Below are positions 39,301 to 48,484 of a DNA stretch of 64,000 nucleotides, piece by piece (position 1 is the stretch's first letter; each line of letters starts with the position of its first letter). The notes beneath the pieces are model-generated. The model was given only the letters and a program-made list of their open reading frames with translations. It made no database searches and was not told the origin of the DNA. Source of the DNA: Nymphaea colorata (lineage: Eukaryota; Streptophyta; Magnoliopsida; Nymphaeales; Nymphaeaceae); contig NC_045139.1 in the NCBI RefSeq assembly GCF_008831285.2, forward strand, positions 26,578,412 to 26,642,411, in the 5' to 3' direction. The position numbers and the translations under genes are program-made.

Positions 39301-42300
39301 TTCCAATTTCGGTTCAAGCAGCTGTTCCCCACCATTCAGAGTGGGAACTGCTTGACCTGGACTTGACCTACTTTTGCATATTTTAACCCTCACCCAAATG
39401 TGGCTCCATCATCATGCCTAGGCAACATAAGTATGGACAAAAAGTCCAAAGTGATACAGGTCTAGGTTATTCACCTGTCAATCCAATATCAAGGTAGAAC
39501 AGATGTATGAAAAATATAATAGTGAATGTTTTTTAAACAACAGAGGTTTCAAAACGAACCTGACAACCACCTCTTAGAGCCTCGATAACGAGATACTTCA
39601 TTTGGTCCCGACTGACGGCCACATCTTTTAAATACTCCCTGGCCAGAATTATCTGTTCTGCAAGAAATCATGTGGAGAATAAGCCTTAGAGCAGCAAATT
39701 TGCAAAATAAGAAGTTTACTTCCTTGTTTCAGAACTAAATTGAATAATACACATCATAAGAAAAACTTATCATAAAAAAACAGAGGAAAGATAAATCAGA
39801 ATATCAAGCAACCAACAGCCTGCTGCTACGCATAACAAAATAGTATACGGACTATCATAAGGACTTTCGAAAAGAACAGGTAACAGTTTTCAGAAATTTC
39901 TCACACTATCGAAGAGACAGCACATTGCCAGTCATTGTGATCTAAAACTAAAGGAAAGCAGGCAAACAAAAACATCAAAGTGAACAACACCCTCTGACCT
40001 GCAAAATCAGACAATGTTGTAGCTCTCATTGAAGGATACGTGGTGAGCTATAGACAAAGAATTTACTAACTTACTAGGAAAACTAATGACTTGAATATTT
40101 TTCTCTATATTTAACCTGAAGAGTCGGTCAATAACCATATTTTCCAGTGAATATAACCCAGTAACTTTGAATTTCCTTGCAAAGCAATCAAGGGTCATCC
40201 TTAATTTCAGAACATTGAAGGTTTAGCTAATGCAGGAATGAAGCTGCATATTAGTTATGCTTTTTGAGTTTACCAAGAAGCTCTTGGGGGACCTTATATA
40301 CCTAAATAAATCTATCATGATTCATGCACTGCAGGATAAGTCACTCCAAAATCAGAAACAAGACAACCTCATACATATAACCAAAATAACAAAAAAGAAT
40401 AGTAGGTCTCCATTATGTGATGCTGCTATTTGGTAACGAAAGAGCCAATCAAGAACTTGTCTGACTTTGACCATATATTGTCCTTGTCCACGGAGTCATG
40501 GACATAAATTCCACTAATACAGTAAGAAACAATTAAATTTATGAAGAGAAATGAACAGATATGGGTATAAGTAACAAGTTTTAACCTCTTTGGCTAGATC
40601 TTGCTAGACTTGTTTCTGTATTGTCTGAAGACTAAAGCTAAACTGACCTAATGAGATTGGGGTTCTAGAGTAACAAAAAATCAAAGGAACCCATGCAGGT
40701 GGTGCAAATTGCATCAGGTGTAAATGCGGTCATCTTAGGTAGACCTTTTTTCTGTTTGAGACCACAATTAGAACCCAAAAACAACATGGTCTCATTCAGG
40801 CTGGTCAAGCGTAACTGAAAATTTCAGACCTATATAGGTTCAAAATCACAGCCAACAACTGAGATGGCAACAGATAATTTTGACACATTCAAGAACAGAA
40901 AAAGTGAACGTAAAAAAGTCAGTTTTCTTATGGGTCTTTTCTGGACATGGTTTATGTTCTTTTGAAAAGGTTATGTCAACAAATACTATGCTTATAACAA
41001 CTTATCAGAACCACAAACTTAAAGCAAAAACATGCCAAAATCTGGCACATTTTTTCATAATTCTGTTGTGACAGTTTAGCTGTTGTCTCTGGTTTGAGAT
41101 TCAGATGACATCGGCTCTAAAAGTATTCTATATTGGGTTTAAATGGGTTTGTTTCAAGAAAGTTCACATATTAACTGCATTTACATACAGAATGTTCAGA
41201 AAGTCCAAGTCAGTTCAGCCATAAATTTTACAGAATTCATTGGCTCAGATACTAAAACAGGTCTCAGAAATGTGTCCAGTATAAAACACATATAGATATG
41301 CATGAGCCTCAGGTTTGGGTCAGTGACCAGTCCACTTACAAATTTTGCATGGTCAAAACAAGTTTAAGATTTAGAACCACCATGATCACAGGTCTGTCGA
41401 TATCAAATTAGTTGGACATCTATTTGGTTACAGTAGCAGAAGCATAGGTTTCAAAGGCCTTTTCAAATATATGTCATCACAGCACTCTATCATTCAACAT
41501 AAGGGACAACCATACAAATATTAAAACATTTTCACCACGAAATTCACATATATGATAAAACCCAATATAGTGCAACGATAAATGACGGCTCAGAAAATGC
41601 CTTTTCTTGTCACTTATTCTCCCTAAAACAATTAAGAAATGGACAGACCATTCTTTTGCGTAATCTATCCTTGAAAAGAACTATATTTCCATTATCATTT
41701 ATCAACTACTCCAGTAAAGGAAAAGAATAATTATCTCCAGATTTTACCTGTGTTTTTGCAAACTCTGTTTCTTCCTGAACCATTTGGAAGACACCCTCAC
41801 TGGACTCCTGAAATTTGGTTGCTACATCGACAGCTGCAATACGATCATCAAAACTCATTGGAAGATCTGCACTGAAAAAGTAAAAAGGGTAATTTTTAGA
41901 TTTTTGGCAAGCATATGAAGAAATTTTTTGTTAATTTGAGCAGCCAACATGGCACTTCAAAGAGTGAATGATAAACAAATAATGCAAGATAAGACTATTA
42001 AGAGATTGACTGACAACTTTTGAGGAAACGACTGCAAACCTTAAGTTGATTGCAATTCTGTCCAGTAAATGTTCTCGTACAGCACCTTCCTCTGGGTTGT
42101 AGGTAGCAATTAGAAGTGGTTTGCATGGATGGCGGAAACTTATACCTTCACGCTCCACAATATTAACTCCTTCTGTCAAAACATTCAACAGCAAATTGCT
42201 AATCCCTTCATCCAATAGATTTATCTCATCAACATATAGGACACCTCTGTGAGCTTCAGCGAGTAGTCCTGGCTGGAAGACAGTCGTTCCCGTTTTAACA

Positions 42301-43927
42301 GATTCTTCAACATCAACAGAACCAATAAGTCTGTCTTCTGTTACACCCAGCGGGATCTAGGAAAACATACTTTCAGTCAGGTATTCAGAAAAATAGGAAG
42401 GAAAAAAAAACAGTTTTTGTTCAGCTGTTACCTGAATGAAAGGAGACCTAACTACTTGAGTTTTAACGTTGCCATCAGCATCATACTGTAGTCTGCTAGC
42501 TAAACCATCTTCCCACCTAGAGAATGCAAAGATTATGGAAAAAAAAAAAGCTAAATCCGTAGGTTCATCAACCACACAGTTATTTTTTTCTTTTCCATTT
42601 TTTTGACAAGATTTAAAGCAATAAGGATTAAACATCCAACACTCCGTGGTCATGTTCAAGCACTCTACACTACAGTCTGCTACAACTGAGACCAGAAAAC
42701 CATAGCACGATAAATGCACTTTCAGAGATCTTGGTGCATTACATAGTCTGGTGTGATCTTGATCTGTGTAGTCTGGTTACTTTTTACCACCATCTTCGCA
42801 TTTAAGTGTGTTGGGCCTTGCGTTGATGCCCATGCGTCCAAGCAACGGAGCTAGCTGGACTAGGTGAAAGGGGATGGCTGATGTCATTGGCATCTAGAGA
42901 TCAATTTCTGTGCATTCATGTAATTAGTGTATCATTGGCATTTTCAAGAGGGCGAGCCAACTTTCAGACAAAAATGTGTGGTTCGCGTGATGTTCGAGCA
43001 TGTAAACTGCCCGTTAGGCCAAATGCAGAAGGGAACCGAACATAACAAACAGTAACTATTAGACGAAAAGGTATGTCTCTCAGTAAATTCCACTGGTATC
43101 GTGTATGCCTTAACGATGACTGCTGACAATAGTTCCATTTAAAAATAAACAATGTCACTGAATTCGAGGCTTCTTGCTACCAAGAGTCCAGGATCAAATT
43201 TTCATATTGATAATAACGGCTTCGAAATCACATTTACAGTATTTAATAAATGTATGGGACGGTAATATTCCTATGCAGCTCAACTCCGAACGCTAGCCAG
43301 CATTAAAAGTTAGAGGAACTTGAGCAGAACTATGTGATAGCAGCTCAAGTTACTAAGCTTACTCTTCAGGGCACAGTGGGTCCGCGTTGGATATGGAACC
43401 GACGACCACCTCGATAGGCGGGAGTATGGCATGCAACCCTCTGGCCATCACCGTCTTCGCCGTCCCTCGCTTCCCGGAGATTGCAATTCCGCCGATCTCG
43501 CGATCGATAGCACCAAGCAGCAAAGCGGTCTTTATCGCATCCTGCGGGCCATCATTGACGGAAGGAAAACATCCATCAGTTCACATATCGAGAAACTCGA
43601 CACCAGAGGAGGCGGGGAAAGAAGAGTAAGGAAAGAGTCGAGCACCTGGCCGACGACGGCGGCGAGAGGAAAGAATTGGCGGCCATAAAGAGTGGCATCG
43701 AGGCCCTCGGTTGGTGGCAAGGCCGCTCCATTGGGAGACGCTTGGACAGTGGACTCGGCGGAGACGGCGCGAATGCGGGACGACCGAGCACCCCATCTGA
43801 GAGGCCTGGGAGGAGGGAGGATGAGGGCATTGGTGCCGCGGAGGAAGGCAGAGGTGGACGAGGACGAAGGACTCTGGTGGTGCTGAAGGAAGCGACTGAG
43901 GGAGAGGGCGGACGGAGCGGAAGCCAT
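22708..43927 (-). CDS. CHLD: Magnesium chelatase subunit D, plastid
   Basis: Fifteen exons: 43927-43646, 43541-43363, 42516-42432, 42356-42040, 41871-41748, 39652-39560, 29477-29382, 27385-27245, 27090-26890, 25666-25511, 25194-25087, 24193-24059, 23960-23799, 23014-22894, 22793-22708. The total is 2286 bases, 761 residues, the usual CHLD length. With CHLI and CHLH it inserts Mg into protoporphyrin IX, the first committed step of chlorophyll synthesis, in the chloroplast. Residues 1 to about 54 are a Ser-rich transit peptide. The N-terminal AAA+ module has a Walker-A-like GKRGTAKT (117-124) and Walker-B-like VLYVDE (221-226). Ten prolines (414-423) and an acidic stretch form the linker. The C-terminal integrin-I/VWA domain has the MIDAS motif DASGS (D564, S566, S568) and ITDG (661-664). 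The exon 7 donor (GTTGAG) is weak but is the only one keeping the frame. No lesion is seen. Confidence 0.97.
23015..26889 (-). other. CHLD introns 9-13
   Basis: The longer introns here are 23015-23798, 24194-25086, 25195-25510 and 25667-26889. They are AT-rich and I see no repeat ends, RNA gene or conserved frame. Confidence 0.6.
27386..29381 (-). other. CHLD intron 7
   Basis: A 2.0-kb intron containing the A-rich dispersed repeat copy B (28620-28935) and purine/pyrimidine dinucleotide tracts near 28340-28450. Nothing else is recognised. Confidence 0.65.
28620..28935 (-). repeat. A-rich dispersed repeat, copy B
   Basis: Inverted relative to copies A and C. Its right edge reads GTATTATACCCGAGAAAAAC then CACCGTTTAAAATG, and its left part carries TAAATAAGTCAGCCATTTAA. 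Its reverse complement aligns by eye with 8203-8480 and 45565-45905. It is non-coding and sits in CHLD intron 7. Confidence 0.75.
30491..30542. repeat. (AT)n(GA)n compound microsatellite
   Basis: About 23 bases of AT repeats directly followed, after AGC, by about 28 bases of GA repeats. Confidence 0.95.
30932..30936. repeat. 5-bp target site duplication, left
   Basis: CCTCT immediately before the 5' LTR; the identical CCTCT occupies 36366-36370 immediately after the 3' LTR. A 5-bp duplication is the usual footprint of copia integrase. Confidence 0.9.
30937..31386 (+). repeat. 5' LTR of the copia element
   Basis: A 450-bp LTR bounded by TG and CA. Its first 260 bases are a string of degenerate units of about 45-50 bp, each starting near AGTCTCYTAGGATTCTA and ending near CCTTGTAAYATGTGA. 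A TATA box (TATAAATAG) follows at 31234, then a CT-dinucleotide tract at about 31301-31329 downstream of the likely transcription start. Confidence 0.95.
31234..31243 (+). promoter_or_regulatory. TATA box in the copia 5' LTR
   Basis: TATAAATAGA, an excellent plant TATA box, 153 bases before the LTR end. It would drive transcription of the element. The same box recurs in the 3' LTR near 36213, pointing rightwards, antisense to CHLD. Confidence 0.7.
31387..31398 (+). other. Primer-binding site
   Basis: TGGTATCAGAGC begins at the base after the 5' LTR. It is complementary to the 3' end of initiator methionine tRNA, the standard primer for plant copia elements. Confidence 0.95.
31607..35923 (+). 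CDS. Copia gag-pol polyprotein, apparently intact
   Basis: 1438 residues from the ATG at 31607. The frame is open upstream to 31340, but that start lies inside the LTR and ahead of the primer site, so the later ATG opening a typical gag N-terminus is preferred. Gag occupies about 1-250. The zinc knuckle C273-C276-H281-C286 fits CX2CX4HX4C. The protease has D339-S340-G341. A pre-integrase HH-CC region precedes the integrase, whose triad is D563, D626, E662 with the canonical 35-residue spacing. Reverse transcriptase carries YVDD (1114-1117). RNase H has an acidic residue at D1282 and a late KHIEIDQH motif. There are no stops or frameshifts. The last codon and stop (TGT TAA) are the first bases of the 3' LTR, so the ORF overlaps the LTR. 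Products would form cytoplasmic virus-like particles and integrate element cDNA. Confidence 0.95.
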   Translation: MENLSHSSMSSSFLPHLITEKLNHENYLIWKRQIMPFIRSQGLFGHLDGSTKAPPISVLQEIKNEAGEVIAVHEDNNPEHAMWMRRDQSLVAYILSTLSQQVLLSVSDDCTAEELWETLADTFSQISEARIMYLKKEFQNLSKGSTSIMDYLGRIKAVADQLAASGNNISDKEKVQQTLNGLGHDYHAFITALEVLPVLPSFNELQGKLLQHEMNMKRVIEMTDQGNSQNVLAMNVKFGKSHGNSNHGGRGILPTPHNQGMSPLDTSRKIPICFQCNKKGHMKAQCWFNPQNKNKGVRHDYKQGGQSSKSTAEDMQQLLMAAFSKMTIKQNEQGEWFLDSGAATHVTGNAGKLTNLSPHYGRSCIITGDGKSHPIAHIGNAHIPLSSSSLSLSNVVLAPNIKKNIISISKLIDDTSSSVEFTPSSVYVKDLQTKKMFAKGERQGNMYVLKECLPKDSSTFDIGLKTFSLSHNASSVPSSCHFQSKVRGPNQFLESDLWHSRLGHCGRHFIEKLVTDSLIPRSSLPLTSSVKKCSSCGLCKSHVLPFHNINQRASKPFETIFSDVWGPAPIDSMSGSRYYVLFIDSYSRFTWIYFMKHKSEVPHIFRNFYAMIQTKFSSNVVHFQCDGGGEYSSLDFIEFLREKGITRQISCPYTPQQNGVVERKHRHIVESTMSMMHDTNVPISLWTEAFHTAVYIINCLPMTLLMSKSPYFTLLGKQPDYKNLKVFGCVCYVHVDAALRNKFQDKAIQCRFVGYADEYKGFRCYDPTTKRIKTSRNVIFDEHSFDNTNEMPMTIESYDPWTSTQLFNADPVIENDVPQSEDSERAIQPSDMAQSENQEDPTQSSSHHENNNEQSNDAHRYSGLIYSRRLRDRDAHSEEDNMPHLRRSQRIRHPIHRWVSYDSLSLDFQLFMAKVGKEEEPTSFDQASKSHHWRKAMKEEMDALHECGTWEIVPRPHEKNVVGSKWVYKIKYKPDGSIERHKARLVAKGFTQQYGEDYDETFSPVIKMGTIRVIISLAVEYGWRLHQMDVKNAFLHGDLREEVYMEQPPGYTKGDSHAWVCKLRKSIYRLKQASRSWFDSFSCKIQECGFRRCPLNHSLFIYRKENIFTLLLIYVDDIVITGNSEKHIEEAKVLMMQNFKMKELGDLRFFLGVEIDRHNNRLTLTQQKYTLDLLKTSGMSDCKPVGTPSVLNQRLSAQDGELYEDPTQYRSIVGALQYLTFTRPDIIYAVNQVSQFMHAPRDTHMDAVKRILRYLKGTAGDGLVYGKSENITTGHQLMTFTDADWAGDPDQRKSISGFCIFIGRNLVSWSCRKQKAVARSSTEAEYRCMAAGTAEVTWVRHLLEDIGEKIKTSMLMCDNQSAINIAFNPVQHGRTKHIEIDQHFVRQKVEDKEIQPIYVRTDEQVADLFTKGLTKERFWFLKGKLYMVQNHAQLEGGC
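35910..35917 (+). other. Polypurine tract
   Basis: AGGGAGGG lies directly before the TG of the 3' LTR, with GAG just upstream. It is the expected priming site for second-strand synthesis. The same tract precedes the LTR edge of the decayed relative at 58305-58900. Confidence 0.85.
35918..36365 (+). repeat. 3' LTR of the copia element
   Basis: 448 bp. It differs from the 5' LTR by four substitutions and one fewer CT dinucleotide. It is followed by the CCTCT duplication at 36366-36370. Confidence 0.95.
36462..36774. mobile_element. hAT-like MITE, copy 2
   Basis: A 313-bp non-coding element with 18-bp inverted ends that differ at two positions, CATTGTCACAAATATCGT at the left and CAGTGTCACAGATATCGT read inward from the right. 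It is flanked by a perfect 8-bp duplication GTCCCAAT (36454-36461, 36775-36782). The interior is A/T-rich and matches copy 1 at 10136-10452. It lies 96 bases beyond the copia element. Confidence 0.88.
37511..37552. repeat. (CT)n(CA)n microsatellite
   Basis: Imperfect CT repeats followed by about ten CA dinucleotides within CHLD intron 6. Confidence 0.9.
38770..39115. repeat. Possible decayed relative of the hAT-like MITE
   Basis: Starts with CAGTCACAAATATCTGTGATATTTGAAAATAT-like sequence, which recalls both ends of the MITE family. The remainder is AT-rich and contains AAATCTCGTGA-like pieces. No target duplication or second end was found. Confidence 0.3.
39653..41747 (-). other. CHLD intron 5
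   Basis: A 2.1-kb AT-rich intron in which I see no repeat boundary, RNA gene or conserved frame. The same holds for intron 2 (42517-43362). Confidence 0.6.
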
Positions 43928-45454
43928 GCTCCTGCTGTCAGAGAGAAGCGGGTTCGCTTCCTCTTCTTTTTCTTATCCCTTTCAGGACACGCGCTTGCCG
44001 CCAGCATTCTCTATATTCATGCGCGCGAGCACACACACGTTATAGCTACAACTTTCGTTTTAGTGCATATACTTTACTAAAAATACAGAAATACTCTATT
44101 TTTATCTTTTTTTTTTTTTAAAAAATGGTTAATGCAATCGATGAGATTGAGTGGTCTTTAGTTTAGATTCTTGAAAAGTGCTATCTTATTTATATTAATG
44201 AATAATGCTGTTCTTGATATTAATATGTTAATGATATTAATGAATAATGTTGTTCTTGATATGAAAGATATCATTGAGAAAACATTCTTTTTTCGAAATT
44301 CATAATATTTTTTCACCCAAATGCGCCGATGAATTTTTACTGCACGGGTGAATGCAAAACGGACGCTTGATGACGAAAATACAGTAATTTCTTAAACGCT
44401 AGAAAACCACTGCCGTTAAATATTACGAAAATGTTTTTGTAAAAAGTTTAGCTACAACATTGATGTTTAGAGTAATTTCTCAAAATCTAGAAAATTACCG
44501 CCGTTAAATAATACAAAAATGTTTTTTGTAAAAAGTTTAGCTACAACGTTGGAAAGACTTATCTTTGGCAGCAACGCGGTAAACACCAGACCATTTAAAG
44601 TAAGGAACAAAAACCAGACTCTTTGAACATAATTACTAAAATAATTTTTCAACAATCTAAACTTACAGATGTGATTTTTTTCAGCGAAAAGAATACATTA
44701 ATTATTTTTTATTTTAATAATAGAAAAGTGAACTGTTCTTATAACATAAACATCTTGGTAATAAAAAAAATCATTTTTTCACAAAATAACTTGAATCAAA
44801 ACATAATCTATATTAAATTAATGTCCATAAGCACATTATGAGGTTCATATTTTGTTTACAATATTTTTTAATATAAATTTAAAACTTTTTGTTTTTATTC
44901 CTTACCCAAGTGCTCTGCTCTGGTTTTCACCAATCTTACTCATAGCACACTCAAATTAAAAGCAAGCAGATCGTAATTAGTTGAGTACTTGGCAGTAGGA
45001 TCCTGGTCCCCAACTCCATTGCTAGGTGCTTATTAGTAAAAATCAATAAAAACTTGGGACTTGATTAATGGCATTATTGACTGGCTTGCGAACGGCTTGA
45101 ATTCAGTTTTTAATGATTTTTTAAACATTTTAAGATGTATTTTTATTCATTTGGTTAAAAAAAAAAAAAACGGAAATCACAATACAATACTGGTACCAAT
45201 GCAAATCAAACAACTCCATGATACACACATAAAATTGCTTTATTTATTACTGATGCACACTCTTAACTTTTCTTCTTTCTAAAGCACAAAGCTGATACAA
45301 GACGTGGTTCACAACTCTTATTCTACTATATTAAACATAACCGCTCATCAAAGGATTCCGATAAGGCAGGACATCCCTACAAATTTATTCTATATATGTG
45401 TAACTATATAAGGAAAAGAGTGCTTCATCAGCTCATTCTTCCGCCACATAATCT
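43928..45454. other. Intergenic: CHLD upstream region and 3' flank of the LTP gene
   Basis: The first 100 bases are the CHLD 5' leader and core promoter; a weak TATA-like AATATAGAG lies about 85 bases before the ATG. Further right the sequence is AT-rich and contains the tandem repeat at 44383-44550. No other gene is seen. Confidence 0.5.
44383..44550. repeat. Diverged 88-bp tandem duplication
   Basis: Units starting AGTAATTTCT at 44383 and 44471 share about 80 bases with roughly ten differences, ending AAAAAGTTTAGCTACAAC in both. It lies about 450 bp upstream of the CHLD start codon. Confidence 0.85.
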
Positions 45455-46416
45455 TCACGCCTTTGGTACAGTGAAAGCTGAGAAACCAAAAAAAAAGGAA
45501 AAATTGTAAGGCATATAAACCATTAATATATATTTGCATTATCGTCATAAAAAATGTTCTCTCATCTTAAATGGTGAGGCTTTTCGCGGGAATGATCTAG
45601 GAAGTTTGAAAAAAAAAAAGGAAAAAATATGGTAAATTTTTAAAAAATTTGAGAAAATTAAAGAAAAATAAAGTAAGTGAGAAACTAGTTATACACAAAC
45701 ATAAAAAAATAAGTAAATAGACAACAAATGAAAATTTAAAAAATAAAGAACAAGCAATTTGTTATTTAAAAAACGTAAAAAAACGCCTAAAAGGAAAAAA
45801 AACGCAAAAAATGTATTTTTTTTGTCTTTCTTTTTTTGAAAAAAAATGAATTTTTTTATGTTTTAAACGACGCATTTTTTAAAAAAAGTTTTTTTTGAGA
45901 CTGATTTGCAGCGACCAAGTTCAAAACGCGGTGCATTTTTTTTAGTAGTATACTTAAGGAAATTAAGATTTTCACAGCCACTTCGAAATTCGTGTTCGTG
46001 GATTGCCTGAGTAGTTAAACTTAGAAAATTTTTGGCAACCATTTCAAAACTATTTCATAGTTGTGCATCAATCATAAATAAATAGGAGAAGAGAGTGGTA
46101 GACTCTTACAGCCGCATCTGGTGCCGGAAGGGATGGGCTTGCCACACTTACTGGCGACGTCGACCACCTTCTGCATGCTGATCATTCTTTCAATTTCAGG
46201 GGTGATGCGGCCGCAGACGCAGATGAGGTCGGCGCCCCTGACGGCATTGCAGCAGTCCTCGGAAGGAGGCGCCGGCGGCAGCTCCCTGGCCACAAACGGC
46301 CTGCACCGGGCACCCAGAGTTGCCAGGTCTTGGTCACTACAGCTCTGCCCATTCACCAGCACCAGCCCGGCCAGCAACAGGCCCAACGCTACCATGCCCA
46401 CTCTGGAGAATGCCAT
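45455..46416 (-). CDS. Non-specific lipid-transfer protein, secreted
   Basis: Two exons, 46416-46110 and 45477-45455, give 109 residues. Residues 1-23 are a hydrophobic signal peptide ending NG/Q. The mature part has exactly eight cysteines (26, 38, 55, 56, 66, 68, 91, 101) in the order C-C-CC-CxC-C-C, which build the four-disulfide lipid-binding fold. Spacing of 11, 16, 0, 9, 1, 22 and 9 residues is nearest to the DIR1-like class (type IV), tentatively. The donor GTAAGAG and acceptor TTTCTCAG give the short tail GSFTVPKA; reading through the intron would add a ninth cysteine, which supports the splice. These proteins act in the cell wall or apoplast, carrying lipids or lipid-derived signals. 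A TATA box lies 77 bases upstream. The intron contains repeat copy C. Confidence 0.9.
45565..45905 (+). repeat. A-rich dispersed repeat, copy C
   Basis: Begins CATCTTAAATGGTGAGGC and continues through GAGAAACTAGTTATACACA and AAAAAATAAGTAAATAGACA, matching copies A and B in order and spacing. It occupies most of the 632-bp intron of the lipid-transfer gene. Confidence 0.7.
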
Positions 46417-46492
46417 CCCTCTCTCTCTGCCTCGCTTCTTTCCCTTCCCTTGCTACGCTGTGGCCGTCTGCATGAGAGAAAGGGATCCGGCT

Positions 46493-46500
46493 CTATATAG
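46493..46500 (-). promoter_or_regulatory. TATA box of the lipid-transfer gene
   Basis: The minus strand reads CTATATAGAG, 77 bases upstream of the ATG at 46416, an ideal position for a short leader. Confidence 0.65.
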
Positions 46501-47025
46501 AGTGCAGCTCAAGTAATAGCCCTTAAGGACTTCATTAAATTACATGTGGAGGAACTTTGGGTTCAAATCACATTGCCCGATCAAATTTGTTTTGTGGGGA
46601 TGTAATCGGATTTGGATCTGATGTTACCATGTGCCAATATTCACAGATTGGATATTGGCCTGAGGCACGTTGGCAAATGGAACCGTAAGTAACTGTTTCA
46701 TTTCAAGAATATGACTCAAAGATTTAGACAGATTTATGAAACACTTTAAAAAGTGTTGTATGTATCTCCTTCAAAATAGAACAATTATAAACTGTTTTAT
46801 TTGCTAAACAGACCTTGAGTATATGAATACAAAATACTTAAATTTTAATTACATGTGAATGGATTTGGATATCTGCTCGGATCTGACGGATATTGGATTT
46901 GGGGGGAGGAACAAGATACAGATGTAATGGCTATTCTAGTCCAGAATTTGTAAACTAGAGCTTTCCCGGTAAGAACCAGACTTGGATCAGATGTTTTTTG
47001 ATGTCCAAAGCATTGAGACGCCTAT

Positions 47026-47101
47026 GGGTTTGTATTTTTTATTTTGGTAGTTGAGCTTACTTGGGGTTTGTATTTTTGATTTTGGTAGTTGAGCTTACTT
47101 G
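47026..47101. repeat. 38-bp tandem duplication
   Basis: Two units starting GGGTTTGTATTTTT at 47026 and 47064, differing at one base. Confidence 0.9.
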
Positions 47102-48422
47102 ACGTTACTGTAATGAAGTCTTTGTTTCGGTGCTCCACGAAAGCCGTCTCAATGTGGGAGATGACTCAAAAGTGCAGACAACCACATACCATTAATTGAA
47201 AAGAGAATTAATTTTCAACCGACTATGTCTGTTTCATTGTTATGATGCTAATAACTCGCCCCGGGTTTTAAGTAACAAATTAATGCAACAAGGAGCATAG
47301 TGCAATTGGGCGGCAAGGCGACTCACGTTCAAGAGATTGGAAGTACAAATTCCATTGTCGCTGTCCCACTTTGGTGTTTTACTTCTCTAAGCCTCAAACG
47401 ATAGCAAGCATGATTCAGAGACCGAGGTAAGCCAAAACCTTGGAGGCATAAGGATAAAACTTTAGAGGTTTCACACTAAAGGCGGTTTCCCTTAAATAAA
47501 CATTTTTCATAATCTTAGTCGATGTGTTGATCGCATCCATGCCCATAAGCAAAATCCGATCCAGTTGGCAAACCCAAGTCTCACCTGGACATTGGAGTTC
47601 AATTTTATCATCAAACATTTCCCACCTGATAGATTCAGTCGGATATTTGATCCAGACCCGAACTGCTTGACATGGATACCTAAACTTTACTATTTGCTCT
47701 TTTTTCTTTCCAATGTGATCTTTGTTCAGTTGATTGGACCACTCCTGCCTTAGACATGGTTGGGGTGGTGCCATTCTACCAGATCCAGATTGGGGCTTGA
47801 TAAAGAAATCCAAATCCAATTATTGTTCAGATCAATTATCCAGTATAGGATTCTTTGAGCAAATTGGATGGGTTTCTGCTCTCAACAGCCATAATCCACA
47901 CCAGATACATGCAAAAAGCTTCCAAATTAAAACAGCTTACTTTGTATGTTTCACATCTAGCCAGGTTTGCAAAAATTATAAGTTTCAAAGGTTAACAAAC
48001 TTGAATGCAGGTGGAGACCTGATGGCACTAACAAAGACTACACCAACTCTCCGTCTCCACACAACAGGACAAAATTTTTTGCTTTTTTCTCTCATTGCAT
48101 TGAGAAGGGAAACGTAACACATAAGCAACATGAGATCGCATTAATTAAGTGCTCTCAGCTTCCTCGCATTTATTGTCGTCAACACAGTATGATGATGCGT
48201 CAACAAGTGAAGCAAAGGCCGGAAATAAAAAACCAAGTCCAAAAAAATCAATACAAAACTCCACAGATGCTGCTTTTTTTTTGAAAGTTGATGCTTTATT
48301 TATGTGCTCTTCGATTCAGTCATGTTAAAAGCTGGTGCGTTTTTATTTTTCTTTTTTAAGATGACAGTAATCAGAAGTTAAGGGACAGCGGGGGACACTT
48401 GTTTAAAAATACTGAGTGGGAT

Positions 48423-48426
<4 letters not shown>

Positions 48427-48480
<54 letters not shown>
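48427..48480. repeat. (TA)27 microsatellite
   Basis: 54 bases of uninterrupted TA dinucleotides. Confidence 0.97.

Positions 48481-48484
<4 letters not shown>

Larger units (their letters stand above)
29478..39559 (-). other. CHLD intron 6, 10.1 kb, with nested mobile elements
   Basis: This intron accounts for nearly half of the gene span. It contains a full-length copia retrotransposon (30937-36365), a hAT-like MITE (36462-36774), TA/GA and CT/CA microsatellites, and possibly a decayed MITE relative near 38770. Sequence at 29478-30490 and 36880-39540 shows no other recognisable structure. Exons 6 and 7 on either side remain in phase 0. Confidence 0.85.

Noticed and set aside
43676-44080. 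134-codon plus-strand frame opposite CHLD exon 1
   Set aside because: It is the antisense shadow of a GC-rich first exon; its translation is Arg/Gly-rich without a domain, and the minus-strand frame is clearly coding.
46121-46516. 131-codon plus-strand frame opposite the lipid-transfer gene
   Set aside because: Shadow of the real exon on the other strand; no motif.
47415-47819. 134-codon minus-strand frame
   Set aside because: No recognisable domain, no good splice partners, and it lies in degenerate ATCC-rich repeat sequence.
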